The notes beneath the pieces are model-generated. The model worked only from the letters and a program-made list of their open reading frames with translations. It did not search any database and had not been told where the DNA came from. A DNA stretch of 64,000 nt, from the NCBI RefSeq assembly GCF_039538065.1, contig NZ_BAABBR010000001.1:1960501-2024500 (forward strand). Direction: 5' to 3'. Position numbers and translations under genes: made by a program. Positions 28,055 to 37,250 of the stretch are shown one piece after another. The DNA comes from Sphingomonas rosea (GTDB lineage Bacteria; Pseudomonadota; Alphaproteobacteria; Sphingomonadales; Sphingomonadaceae). The number at the start of each line of letters is the position of its first letter. Position 1 is the first letter of the stretch.

Positions 28055-30775
28055 ATGCTGCAATCGCTGGCCAAGTCGCTGTTCGGCTCGAGCAACGACC
28101 GGTACGTCGCCAAGCTCCGCAAGATCGTGGAGCAGATCAACGCGCACGAGCCGACGATTTCGGCGCTCACCGACGCCGAGCTGCAGAACCAGACGGTCAT
28201 CTTCCGCCAGCGCCTCGCCAACGGCACCAGCCTCGACGACCTGCTCCCCGAAGCCTTCGCCACCGTCCGCGAAGCAGCCAAGCGCACGCTCGGCCAGCGC
28301 CATTATGACGTGCAGATGATCGGCGGCATCGCGCTCCACCGCGGCGAGATCGCCGAGATGCGCACCGGCGAGGGCAAGACCCTCGTCGCGACGCTCGCGA
28401 CCTACCTGAACGCGCTTCCGGGCAAGGGCGTCCACGTCGTCACCGTCAACGACTATCTCGCCCGCCGCGACGCCGAGTGGATGGGGCAGGTCCACAATTT
28501 CCTCGGCCTGACCGTGGGCGTGATCGTGCCCAACCTCAACGAGGACGAGCGCCGCGCGGCCTATAATGCCGACATTACTTACGCGACCAACAACGAGCTC
28601 GGCTTCGACTATCTGCGCGACAACATGAAATATTCGCGCGACCAGATGGTCCAGCGGCCGTTCTGGCACGCCATCGTCGACGAGGTGGACTCGATCCTGA
28701 TCGACGAAGCCCGCACCCCGCTGATCATCTCGGGCCCGACCGACGACAAGAGCGACCTCTACATCAAGGTCGATGCGCTGGTGAAGCAACTCGTCGAGGG
28801 CGACTACGAGAAGGACGAGAAGCAGCGCAGCGTCGTCCTCACCGAGGAGGGCACCGAAAAGGCCGAGCGCCTGCTCGAGGAAGCCGGCCTGATCGAAGGC
28901 GCCAACCTCTACGACATCGCCAACACGCAGGTGGTCCACCACCTCAACCAGGCGCTCAAGGCGAACACCATGTTCCGCCGCGACATCGACTATATCGTCA
29001 AGGACGAGAAGGTCGTCATCATCGACGAATTCACCGGCCGCATGATGGACGGACGGCGCTGGTCGGACGGCCTCCACCAGGCGGTCGAGGCCAAGGAAGG
29101 CGTCCAGATCGAGCCCGAGAACCAGACGCTCGCCTCGATCACCTTCCAGAACTATTTCCGCATGTATCCCAAGCTTTCGGGCATGACCGGAACCGCGCTC
29201 ACCGAAGCGCCCGAATTCTTCGACATCTACAAGATGAACGTCGTCTCGATCCCGACCCACGTCGACGTCAAGCGGATCGACGAAGAGGACGAATTCTACA
29301 AGAACATCAACGACAAGTTCGCCGCGATCGCCAAGGAGATCAAGAAGCGGCAGGAGATGGGCCAGCCCGTCCTCGTCGGCACCGTCTCGATCGAGAAGAG
29401 CGAGCTGCTCGGCGAATTCCTCGAAAAGGAAGGCATCCGCCACTCGGTCTTGAACGCCCGCTTCCACGAGCAGGAAGCCCACCTCGTGGCGCAGGCCGGG
29501 CGCATCGGCGCGGTCACCATCGCCACCAACATGGCCGGCCGCGGCACCGACATCCAATTGGGTGGCAACGTCGAGTTCCGTGTTGGCGACGAGCTCGCCG
29601 ACATGCCCGAGGGCCCCGAGCGCGACGCCGCGATCGAGCGCATCCGGCAGGAAGTCCAGGCCGAGCGCGAGCAGGTGCGCACCAATGGCGGGCTGTTCGT
29701 CCTTGGCACCGAGCGCCACGAGAGCCGCCGCATCGACAACCAGCTCCGCGGCCGTTCGGGCCGCCAGGGCGATCCCGGCCTGTCGCGCTTCTACCTCAGC
29801 CTCGACGACGACCTGCTGCGCATCTTCGGCCCGCAGACCGCCTTCGCCCGACTGATGGAGAAGAACCTCGAGGACGGCGAGGCGATCGTCTCCCCGTGGA
29901 TCTCGAAGGCGATCGAGACCGCGCAGAAGAAGGTCGAGGCGCGCAACTACGACATCCGCAAGCAGGTCGTCGAATTCGACGACGTGATGAACGACCAGCG
30001 CAAGGTCATCTACGAGCAGCGCGCCGAGATCATGGATTCGGCGCACGTCAGCGACGTCGTCACCGACATGCGGGCCGACACGGTCGAGAGCCTCGTCAAC
30101 GCGCACTGCCCGCCGGGCACCTATCCCGAGCAGTGGGACATCCCCGGCTTCAAGGAGAGCCTCGACGAGGTGCTCGGGCTCCAGCCGCCGGTCGATGACT
30201 GGCTCAAGGAAGAGGCGATCGACCAGGAGCTGATGATCGAACGCATCAGCACCGAGGCCAACGAGATCATGGTCGCCAAGACCAGCGAGGTCGATCCCGA
30301 CCGCTGGCAGGAGATCGAGAAGACCATCCTCATCCAGACGCTCGACCATCACTGGAAGGAGCATCTGGCGACGCTCGACGCACTGCGCCAGGTCATCCAC
30401 CTGCGCTCCTACGCGCAGAAGAAGCCGATCGACGAATATAAGCAGGAAGCCTTTGCTTTGTTCGAGCGGCTGCTGGTCGCGATCCGCGAGGACGTGACCA
30501 AGACGCTGATGCGTGCGCAGGTCGCGCTCGAGCCGCCGCCGCTGCCCGAGCTTCCGGCCTTCCTGACGCAGCACCTCGATCCGCTGTCGGGCTTCGACGA
30601 CACGATGGACCTCGACGCCGCCGCACGCGGGCTGATCGCCGGCGACGGCCAGGCGCTCAACATCCCGCAGCCCGACCTTCCCGAGGGCGCGCTCGCCCAG
30701 CCGATCAACCGCAACGCGCCGTGCCCGTGCGGGTCGGGCAAGAAGTTCAAGCATTGCCACGGGCAGCTGGCCTGA
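28055..30775 (+). CDS. secA: Preprotein translocase ATPase SecA (906 aa)
   Basis: Motor of the Sec pathway that drives unfolded preproteins through SecYEG. The Walker A motif is MRTGEGKT (102-109), with [14 protein letters not shown] and [16 protein letters not shown] in NBD1, [13 protein letters not shown] in NBD2, and the C-terminal zinc motif [13 protein letters not shown] (Cys890, Cys892, Cys901, His902). The start ATG 28055 has AAAGGAAG 5 bases upstream. It is shorter than some SecA proteins only in the C-linker. putA follows 9 bases after the stop. Confidence 0.98.
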   Translation: MLQSLAKSLFGSSNDRYVAKLRKIVEQINAHEPTISALTDAELQNQTVIFRQRLANGTSLDDLLPEAFATVREAAKRTLGQRHYDVQMIGGIALHRGEIAEMRTGEGKTLVATLATYLNALPGKGVHVVTVNDYLARRDAEWMGQVHNFLGLTVGVIVPNLNEDERRAAYNADITYATNNELGFDYLRDNMKYSRDQMVQRPFWHAIVDEVDSILIDEARTPLIISGPTDDKSDLYIKVDALVKQLVEGDYEKDEKQRSVVLTEEGTEKAERLLEEAGLIEGANLYDIANTQVVHHLNQALKANTMFRRDIDYIVKDEKVVIIDEFTGRMMDGRRWSDGLHQAVEAKEGVQIEPENQTLASITFQNYFRMYPKLSGMTGTALTEAPEFFDIYKMNVVSIPTHVDVKRIDEEDEFYKNINDKFAAIAKEIKKRQEMGQPVLVGTVSIEKSELLGEFLEKEGIRHSVLNARFHEQEAHLVAQAGRIGAVTIATNMAGRGTDIQLGGNVEFRVGDELADMPEGPERDAAIERIRQEVQAEREQVRTNGGLFVLGTERHESRRIDNQLRGRSGRQGDPGLSRFYLSLDDDLLRIFGPQTAFARLMEKNLEDGEAIVSPWISKAIETAQKKVEARNYDIRKQVVEFDDVMNDQRKVIYEQRAEIMDSAHVSDVVTDMRADTVESLVNAHCPPGTYPEQWDIPGFKESLDEVLGLQPPVDDWLKEEAIDQELMIERISTEANEIMVAKTSEVDPDRWQEIEKTILIQTLDHHWKEHLATLDALRQVIHLRSYAQKKPIDEYKQEAFALFERLLVAIREDVTKTLMRAQVALEPPPLPELPAFLTQHLDPLSGFDDTMDLDAAARGLIAGDGQALNIPQPDLPEGALAQPINRNAPCPCGSGKKFKHCHGQLA

Positions 30776-30784
30776 GGCGCTGAC

Positions 30785-33700
30785 ATGAACATCTCCGCGC
30801 CGGTCCGTGCCGCCCAGCTCGATCGTTCGGCCGTGCGCCGCGACTACCGCCGCGACGAGGAGCAGGTGGTCGCCGAGCGCCTCGTCCAGGCGAAACTCGG
30901 CCCGGCGCTCGAACGCGAGGCCGAGGCGATCGCCCGCGCGCTGGTCGGGCATGTCCGCGGCGCCAAGCCCGCCGGCCTCGACGCGTTCATGCACGCCTAC
31001 GACCTCGGCTCGGACGAGGGCATCGCGCTCATGTGCCTCGCCGAGGCGCTGCTGCGCATCCCCGACGCGGGGACCCAGGACGAGCTCATCCGCGACAAAT
31101 TGTCGGGCCCCGACTGGTCCGAGAAGCTCGGTGACAGCGCGTCGCCCTTCGTCAACGCCGCGACCTTCTCGCTCCTCCTGACCGGGAAGGTGCTCGACGC
31201 CGCCGACGACCGCACCTCGAGCTGGAAGGCCGCATTGGGTCGCGCCGTTGGCCGCCTCGGCGAGCCCGTCATCCGCACCGCGGTCGGCCAGGCGATGAAG
31301 ATCCTCGGCGGCCAGTTCGTCTTCGGCCGGACGATCGACGAAGCGCTCTCCCGCGCCGCGCCCGAACGCAAGAAGGGGCTGAGCCACAGCTTCGACATGC
31401 TCGGCGAAGCCGCCCGCACCATGGCCGACGCCGACCGCTATGCGGACGCCTATCGCGGCGCGATCGCGCGCATCGCCCGCGAAGCCGGCGAAGGCGTCGT
31501 CCGCTCGCCCGGCATCTCGGTCAAATTGTCCGCGCTGCACCCCCGCTACGAGGCGCTCCACGCCGAGGAAGCCAAGGCGGTCATCATTCCCGTGCTGCGC
31601 GAACTCGCCGCGCAGGCGAGCGCCGCCAACGTCCATCTCACCATCGACGCCGAGGAATCGGACCGCCTCGAACTGCAGATGGACTGCCTCGAGGCACTGA
31701 TCACCGACGACGCGCTGTTCGCGAACGGCTGGACCGGTCTCGGAATCGCGCTCCAGGCCTATGCCAAGCGCGCGCGCCCGGTGGCCGAATGGGTCGTCGA
31801 ACTCGCCCGCGCGCACCGCCGCAAGCTGATGGTCCGCCTCGTCAAGGGCGCCTACTGGGACAGCGAGATCAAGGTCGCGCAGGTCGGCGGCTATGACGAT
31901 TATCCGGTCTTCACCCGCAAGGTCGCGACCGACGTCTCCTACCTCGCCTGCGCCCGGGTCCTTCTCGGCGCATCCGACGCCATCTACGCCGCCTTCGCCA
32001 CCCACAACGCCACCACCATCGGCGCGATCAAGGCGCTCGCGGGCTCGACCCCGTTCGAGTTCCAGCGCCTCCACGGCATGGGCGAGGAACTCTACGAGGG
32101 CCTGGTCAAGCTCGAGAAGCAGATGGGCCAGCCGCAGACCCCGGTCCGCATCTATGCGCCGGTCGGCAGCCACAAGGAGCTGCTCGCCTATCTCGTCCGC
32201 CGCCTGCTCGAGAACGGCGCCAACAGCTCGTTCGTCAACCGCATCGCCGATGCCGAGGTGCAGGTCGGCGACCTCATCCGCGATCCGGTCGCGCAGCTGG
32301 AAGCCATGCAGCCGCGCCGCAATCCGGCGATTCCCTGCCCGGGCGAGATGTTCGGCTCGGCCCGCCGCAACAGCTCGGGCTGCGATCTGACCGACCCCAC
32401 CATCCTCGAACCCTTGCTCGGCCGCCTCTCGGTGCTCGAGACGAAGCGCTGGACGGCAGGGCAGGGGACCGGCCCGCGCACCGCCGTCACCTCGCCCTTC
32501 AACCACGACCTCGTCGTCGGCGAGGCGATCGAGGCGACGACCGCCGACATCGACGCCATGCTCCGCCGCGCCGCGGCCGCGCAGCAGGGCTGGGACTTGG
32601 CTGGCGGTGAGGCCCGCGCCCGCCTCCTCGACCGCACCGCCGACCTGTTCGAGGAGCGCCGCGAGGACTTCTATTCGCTCTGCATCCGCGAGGCCGGCAA
32701 GGCGCTTCCCGACGCCATCCTCGAAGTCCGCGAAGCCGTCGATTTCCTCCGCTATTACGCCGCCGAGGCGCGCCGCCTGTTCACGGGCGCGCACCGGCTT
32801 CCGGGACCGACGGGCGAGACCAATGAGCTTCGCCTCCACGGCCGCGGGGTCTGGACCTGCATCTCGCCGTGGAACTTCCCGTTGGCGATCTTCACCGGCC
32901 CCGTCGCCGCCGCGCTCGCCGCCGGCAACACCGCGATCGCCAAGCCTGCCGAGCAGACACCGCTGATCGGCGCCCTCGCCATTCGCCTCATGCACGAGGC
33001 CGGCATCCCCGAGGATGTCGTCCACCTCGCGGTCGGCGACGGCAAGGTCGGCGCGGCCTTGACCGCCCATCCGCTGACCGCCGGCGTCGCCTTCACCGGC
33101 TCGACCGCGGTCGCCAAGGCGATCAACCGCACGCTCGCGGAGCGCGACGGCCCGATCGTCCCCCTGATCGCGGAGACCGGCGGGCAGAACGCCATGATCG
33201 TCGACAGCTCGGCGCTGCCCGAGCAGGTCACCCGCGACGTCGTCGCCAGCGCCTTCCAGTCGGCCGGCCAGCGCTGCTCTGCGCTCCGCGTCCTGTTCGT
33301 CCAGGAAGACGTCGCCGACACGATGGTGACGATGATCAAGGGCGCGATGGAAGCGCTCACCATCGGCGATCCGCGCGTTCCCACCACCGACGTCGGCCCG
33401 GTGATCGACGCCGACGCCAAGGCCAGCCTCGACGCCCATGTCGCCGAGATGCGCGCCGCCGGCCAGGTCGCCGCCACGCTTGCCCTTCCCGCCGGCTCCG
33501 AAAAGGGCAGCTTCGTCGCCCCCGTCATCGCCGAGCTGCCCGACCTGTCGGCGCTGACCGACGAGCATTTCGGTCCCATCCTCCACGTCATCCGCTGGAA
33601 GGCGGGCGAGCTCGGTAAGGTCATCGACCAGGTCAACGCGACCGGTTACGGCCTGACGCTCGGCCTCCAGAGCCGGATCGACACCGTCCATGCCGAGGTC

Positions 33701-33913
33701 CAGGCGAGGGCGCGCGTCGGCAACCTCTACGTCAACCGCAACCAGATCGGCGCGGTGGTCGAAAGCCAGCCCTTCGGCGGCGAGGGGCTGTCGGGCACCG
33801 GCCCCAAGGCCGGCGGTCCGCACTATGTCGCGCGCTTCGCGACCGAGCGCGTGACCTGCGTCGACACCACGGCCGCGGGCGGCAATGCGACTTTGATGGC
33901 GGCGATCGACTAG
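30785..33913 (+). CDS. putA: Bifunctional proline dehydrogenase / glutamate-semialdehyde dehydrogenase PutA (1042 aa)
   Basis: Two-step oxidation of proline to glutamate. The N-terminal FAD domain is recognised by GISVKLSALHPRYEAL, LTIDAEESDRLELQ, LQAYAKRA and LVKGAYWDSEIK. The C-terminal NAD-dependent aldehyde dehydrogenase has WNFPLAIFTGPVAAALAAGN, ETGGQNAMIVDSS with its catalytic Glu, and the nucleophile Cys831 in SAGQRCSALRV. The protein lacks the N-terminal ribbon-helix-helix DNA-binding domain of trifunctional E. coli PutA, so it is not expected to autoregulate. The close spacing to secA (9 bases) suggests co-transcription, a functionally odd pairing. Confidence 0.97.
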   Translation: MNISAPVRAAQLDRSAVRRDYRRDEEQVVAERLVQAKLGPALEREAEAIARALVGHVRGAKPAGLDAFMHAYDLGSDEGIALMCLAEALLRIPDAGTQDELIRDKLSGPDWSEKLGDSASPFVNAATFSLLLTGKVLDAADDRTSSWKAALGRAVGRLGEPVIRTAVGQAMKILGGQFVFGRTIDEALSRAAPERKKGLSHSFDMLGEAARTMADADRYADAYRGAIARIAREAGEGVVRSPGISVKLSALHPRYEALHAEEAKAVIIPVLRELAAQASAANVHLTIDAEESDRLELQMDCLEALITDDALFANGWTGLGIALQAYAKRARPVAEWVVELARAHRRKLMVRLVKGAYWDSEIKVAQVGGYDDYPVFTRKVATDVSYLACARVLLGASDAIYAAFATHNATTIGAIKALAGSTPFEFQRLHGMGEELYEGLVKLEKQMGQPQTPVRIYAPVGSHKELLAYLVRRLLENGANSSFVNRIADAEVQVGDLIRDPVAQLEAMQPRRNPAIPCPGEMFGSARRNSSGCDLTDPTILEPLLGRLSVLETKRWTAGQGTGPRTAVTSPFNHDLVVGEAIEATTADIDAMLRRAAAAQQGWDLAGGEARARLLDRTADLFEERREDFYSLCIREAGKALPDAILEVREAVDFLRYYAAEARRLFTGAHRLPGPTGETNELRLHGRGVWTCISPWNFPLAIFTGPVAAALAAGNTAIAKPAEQTPLIGALAIRLMHEAGIPEDVVHLAVGDGKVGAALTAHPLTAGVAFTGSTAVAKAINRTLAERDGPIVPLIAETGGQNAMIVDSSALPEQVTRDVVASAFQSAGQRCSALRVLFVQEDVADTMVTMIKGAMEALTIGDPRVPTTDVGPVIDADAKASLDAHVAEMRAAGQVAATLALPAGSEKGSFVAPVIAELPDLSALTDEHFGPILHVIRWKAGELGKVIDQVNATGYGLTLGLQSRIDTVHAEVQARARVGNLYVNRNQIGAVVESQPFGGEGLSGTGPKAGGPHYVARFATERVTCVDTTAAGGNATLMAAID

Positions 33914-33928
33914 GTCTCAAGTCCAGCC

Positions 33929-33954
33929 TGAACAAAGCGCGCGGGGCGGGCGTT
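33929..33954 (+). promoter_or_regulatory. Candidate EcfG (general stress sigma) promoter for the hemerythrin gene
   Basis: TGAAC (33929-33933), a 17-base spacer and CGTT (33951-33954) match the alphaproteobacterial EcfG consensus GGAAC-N16/17-CGTT with one mismatch in the -35 box. The ATG follows 29 bases later, a normal leader length. Confidence 0.45.
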
Positions 33955-33982
33955 CATCCGGAAACGTTCCGGAGCCTAAACC

Positions 33983-34513
33983 ATGGACATTACCGACCTC
34001 GTTCTCGACCAGCACCAGGAGCAGCGCCGCCTGTTCGGGCTTCTCCAGCAGATGCGCGGCGCCAAGCCCGACGAACTCAGCGCCGTCTGGAATTCCTTGA
34101 AGGGCCTCCTCGACGCCCATGCCGAGGCCGAGGAGCGCTTCCTCTATCCGCGCCTGCTCGAGGTGGGCGAGGGCGAGGCCGACGCCGACAGCGCGAAGGA
34201 CGAGACCAAGGACGCGATCGAGGACCACAACGAGATCCGCGACGCGGGCGAGGCGGTCGACAAGGAGAAGGTCGGCTCGGACAAGTGGTTCGAAGCGGTG
34301 ACCAAGGCCGACGAGGAGAACAGCAAGCACCTCGCCGAGGAAGAGCGCCAGGGCCTCGCCGATTTTCGCGAACATGCCTCGCTCGACGAGCGCCACGCGC
34401 TCGGCATCCAGTTCATCGCCTATGTCAGCAAGCATCGCCACGACGCCAAGGCGGTGGACAAGGATCCCGACGCTTATGTGAAGGATCCCGAAGCCGAACT
34501 CGCCAAGGCCTGA
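33983..34513 (+). CDS. Hemerythrin-domain protein (176 aa)
   Basis: Four-helix-bundle protein expected to hold a non-haem di-iron site. Ligand candidates in order are His11, His46 and Glu50 (HAEAE), His82 (EDHNE), and His116 with Glu120 (HLAEE), which is the HHE pattern. The rest is highly charged and soluble with no signal peptide. Such proteins bind oxygen or act in nitrosative and oxidative stress; the specific role is unknown. A 15-base palindrome (33958-33972) and an EcfG-like promoter lie just upstream, supporting stress induction. Confidence 0.9.
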   Translation: MDITDLVLDQHQEQRRLFGLLQQMRGAKPDELSAVWNSLKGLLDAHAEAEERFLYPRLLEVGEGEADADSAKDETKDAIEDHNEIRDAGEAVDKEKVGSDKWFEAVTKADEENSKHLAEEERQGLADFREHASLDERHALGIQFIAYVSKHRHDAKAVDKDPDAYVKDPEAELAKA

Positions 34514-34530
34514 AGGCCGGACAGATCGGG

Positions 34531-34552
34531 GCCGCGGCAATCAGCCCGCGGC
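34531..34552 (+). terminator. Hairpin after the hemerythrin gene
   Basis: GCCGCGG (34531-34537) and CCGCGGC (34546-34552) form a 7-bp stem with an 8-base loop, between the hemerythrin stop and the opposing tRNA-Asn. There is no U-tract. Confidence 0.35.
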
Positions 34553-34572
34553 GTCGATCCGGCGATGAAAGA

Positions 34573-34647
34573 TGGCTCCCCGAGTTGGATTCGAACCAAC
34601 GACCAAGTGATTAACAGTCACCTACTCTACCGCTGAGCTATCGGGGA
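34573..34647 (-). tRNA. tRNA-Asn (GTT)
   Basis: The minus strand folds as a full cloverleaf. Acceptor TCCCCGA pairs with TCGGGGA, the anticodon loop is CTGTTAA (anticodon GTT), the T-loop is TTCGAAT, and CCA is encoded. Length is 75 nt with CCA. Confidence 0.97.
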
Positions 34648-34750
34648 ACGATTGCTTGGGCGAGCGGGCCTATGGCGCAGGGGTGGGGGCTTTGCAAGGC
34701 TGTTTGTGCACTGGCGAAGGCCGAAGCGCGTTTCTTTTTGCCGCGCGCCT

Positions 34751-35566
34751 TCAGGTCGCGAACTGTTCGGCGGCGATGCGCTCGTCGAGCGCCTGGTCGG
34801 GATCGAACAGCAAGGTGAGCGGCCGCGCCCGGTCGAGGCTCACCTCGACCGACTTGACGTCGCGCACCTCGAACTGGTCGGCCACCGCCGCCACCAGCCG
34901 GTCGGTCGGCTCCATCACGTTGAACGTGACCCGCGTCTCGTCGGGGAGGATCGCGCCCGCCCAGCGCCGCGGCCGGAACGGCGCGATCGGGGTCAAGGCG
35001 AGGAGATTGGCCGACAAGGGCAGGATCGGTCCCCGCGCCGAGAAATTATAGGCGGTCGACCCCGCGGGCGTTGCCACCAGCACCCCGTCGGCGACCAGTT
35101 CGGGCAGCACCACGCGCCCGTTTACCAGCACTTCGATCTTCGCTGCCTGCCGGGTCTCGCGCAGCAGCGACACCTCGTTGATCGCGGCATGGGTCCATTC
35201 GTCGCCATGGATCGTCTCGGCGCGCATCGTCAGCGGCGCGACCTCGATCCGGCGCGCGTTCGCGATCCGCTCGCCGAGGCAGTCGAGCCGCCACTCGTTC
35301 ATCAGGAAGCCGACCGTGCCGCGGTTGATCCCGAACACCGGGATCGCCTCGCCGCCGTCGAGCATCTGGTGCAGCGTGTGGAGCATGAACCCGTCGCCGC
35401 CGAGCGCGACCAGGATCCGCGCCTGCCGCTCGTCGGCGAAATGATAGCGCCGGCGCAGCATCGCCGCCGCCGCCTGCGCCGCCTCGCCATGGCTCGCGAC
35501 GAGCGCGATCCCCTCGGCGGCAAGGTCCTGGCGGGTCGTCGCGCCCTTGGGCAGGTCCGCGTTCAA
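34751..35566 (-). CDS. nadK: NAD kinase (271 aa)
   Basis: Phosphorylates NAD to NADP in the cytoplasm. The signature GGDG is at residues 56-59 in ILVALGGDGFML, followed by FGINRGTVGFLMNEW, and VATPAGSTAYNFSARGPI forms the second conserved site. The start TTG 35566 is preferred because GGAAGGA lies directly upstream at proper spacing; a GTG five codons earlier (35581) overlaps that site. It is divergent from an EAL gene with about 120 bases between. Confidence 0.94.
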   Translation of the reverse strand: MNADLPKGATTRQDLAAEGIALVASHGEAAQAAAAMLRRRYHFADERQARILVALGGDGFMLHTLHQMLDGGEAIPVFGINRGTVGFLMNEWRLDCLGERIANARRIEVAPLTMRAETIHGDEWTHAAINEVSLLRETRQAAKIEVLVNGRVVLPELVADGVLVATPAGSTAYNFSARGPILPLSANLLALTPIAPFRPRRWAGAILPDETRVTFNVMEPTDRLVAAVADQFEVRDVKSVEVSLDRARPLTLLFDPDQALDERIAAEQFAT

Positions 35567-35685
35567 CGAAAGTCCTTCCACCTAAAGCGCGTCATGGCGA
35601 GCATAACGGCTGACCGGCCCCCTCGCTACCGTCCCGTTTCGGGCCACGGGGGAGCAGCCGGCTGCGTCCTGTGCTATGCGAGGCT

Positions 35686-36507
35686 ATGAAGCCGCCCATG
35701 GAGCGTAACGCCATCAGCATCGCCCGGCGGGCCAGCGACCTTCCGCCGACCCCGGCGCCGATGCCGCGGCGGGACAAGGCGCTCCTCGAACTGCTCACCG
35801 CCGACCGGATCGCGCTCGCCTTCCAGCCGCAGTGGAGCGTCGCCACCGGCAAGGTCGTCGGTGTCGAGGCGCTCGCCCGTGCGCCCGAGGGGCTCGCTCC
35901 CGAGGACCTCTTCGCCCGCGCCGCCGCCGCCAACCTGTCCGAGCGCCTGTCGCGCTCGGTCCAGCGCAAGGCGCTCCAGGCGGCCGCCGGCTGGACCGGG
36001 GCGATGGCGAGCCTGCGCCTGTCGCTCAACCTCCTGCCCGAGGATCTCGCGCGGCCCGGCTACGAACGCTGGCTCCTCGACGAGATCGCCGCCGCCGGCT
36101 TGCAACCCGAACGCATCACCGCCGAGATCACCGAAAGCTCGCTCATCGCCGATCCGGTTGCCGCCGCCGCGCGGCTCGCCTGCCTGCGCGCCGCCGGGGT
36201 CCGCATCGCGGTCGACGATTTCGGCACCGGCTATGCCAGCCTCGCCTGGCTGACGACCCTCCCGCTCGACCTCATCAAGATCGACCGCGGCCTCATTCTC
36301 GACCTCGTCGGCGGCCGCCGCGCGCAGATCGTGGTCAAGGCCCTGATCGCGCTCGCCCGCGAACTCGAACTCAAGGTCGTGGTCGAGGGGGTCGAGGAGG
36401 AAGAGCAGCTCGCGCTCCTGCGCGACTGGGGCTGCGATTACTATCAGGGCTTCCTCGGCGCCAAGGCGATGGGCGAGGAGGAACTGGCGGGCTTCCTTAC
36501 CGCGTGA
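35686..36507 (+). CDS. Stand-alone EAL-domain c-di-GMP phosphodiesterase (273 aa)
   Basis: Predicted cytoplasmic enzyme that hydrolyses cyclic di-GMP. It is essentially only an EAL domain after about 35 unstructured residues. Active-site residues are all seen: Glu61-Ala-Leu, Asn115 (LSLNLL), Glu147 (AEIT), Asp177-Asp178 (VDDFGTGY), Lys198 (LIKID) and Glu234 (VVEGVE), so it should be active. No sensor or GGDEF domain is attached. The start is uncertain among GTG 35671, ATG 35686 and ATG 35698. A methyltransferase gene overlaps its stop in GTGA. A PilZ protein, a possible c-di-GMP receptor, lies 15 kb downstream. Confidence 0.92.
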   Translation: MKPPMERNAISIARRASDLPPTPAPMPRRDKALLELLTADRIALAFQPQWSVATGKVVGVEALARAPEGLAPEDLFARAAAANLSERLSRSVQRKALQAAAGWTGAMASLRLSLNLLPEDLARPGYERWLLDEIAAAGLQPERITAEITESSLIADPVAAAARLACLRAAGVRIAVDDFGTGYASLAWLTTLPLDLIKIDRGLILDLVGGRRAQIVVKALIALARELELKVVVEGVEEEEQLALLRDWGCDYYQGFLGAKAMGEEELAGFLTA

Positions 36508-37250
36508 CACAAGGGGGCGTGAGCACGCCCTTCATCGACCTCTTCTCGGGCCACGCCGGCCTCTACGCCGCGGCCCGCCCGACCTATCCCGCCCACGTCA
36601 TCGCCGACATCGCCGCGCTCGCGCCTGGCCGCGGGCAGGCGTGGGACGCCGGAACGGGCAACGGGCAGGCCGCGCGCAGCCTCGCGGCCCATTTCGACGC
36701 CGTCTTCGCGACCGACCCGAGCGCCGAGCAGATCGCCGCCGCCGAGCCTGCCGGGCGCGTCACTTATGCGGTCGAGCCCGCCGAGCGCTGCAGCCTGCCC
36801 GATGCCAGCTGCGACCTCATCCTCGCCGCGCAGGCCGCGCACTGGTTCGAGCCCCGCGCGTTCGGTACCGAAGTGACGCGTCTCCTCAAGCCCGGCGGGA
36901 TCGTCGCGGCGATCGGCTACGGCTGGTGGTATGTCGATCGGCAGGTCGACGCGATCGTCGGCGGCCTGCTCAAACAGGTCGAGCCGCACTGGCAGCCCGG
37001 CAACTGGACGCTGATCGACGGCTACCGCGCACTGGAGCTTCCGGGCGAAGAGGTCCGCCTGACACCCGCCGCCATCCACCTCGCCTGGGAACGGCCGCAG
37101 GTGGAAGCCTATGTCCGCAGCTGGTCGGTGGTGCAGAAGCTCGGCGAAGCAGTGACCGACGCCACCTTCGCCGCGCTGCGCGAGGCCTGGCCCGACGGCC
37201 AGAAGCGCCACGTCACCATGCCGGTCGTCAGCCGGGTCCACCGCCTTTAG
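36504..37250 (+). CDS. Class I SAM-dependent methyltransferase (248 aa)
   Basis: Soluble methyltransferase of the UbiE/Crg1-like group. The SAM-binding glycine motif is DAGTGNGQ (48-55), with an acidic strand (FATDPS) after it and the post-motif ILAAQAAHWF. The N-terminal FIDLFSGHAGLYAAARPTYP is typical of the YafE/Crg1-like branch. The substrate is unknown. The start is GTG 36504, overlapping the EAL stop; GTG 36519 is the alternative. The stop overlaps that of mfd on the other strand by 4 bases. Confidence 0.88.
   Translation: MTQGGVSTPFIDLFSGHAGLYAAARPTYPAHVIADIAALAPGRGQAWDAGTGNGQAARSLAAHFDAVFATDPSAEQIAAAEPAGRVTYAVEPAERCSLPDASCDLILAAQAAHWFEPRAFGTEVTRLLKPGGIVAAIGYGWWYVDRQVDAIVGGLLKQVEPHWQPGNWTLIDGYRALELPGEEVRLTPAAIHLAWERPQVEAYVRSWSVVQKLGEAVTDATFAALREAWPDGQKRHVTMPVVSRVHRL

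Noticed and set aside
27980..33823. Very long open frame on the minus strand across secA and putA
   Set aside because: It is the antisense shadow of two certain plus-strand genes. High GC removes stop codons; its translation is low-complexity Val/Asp/Arg/Leu sequence with no family similarity.
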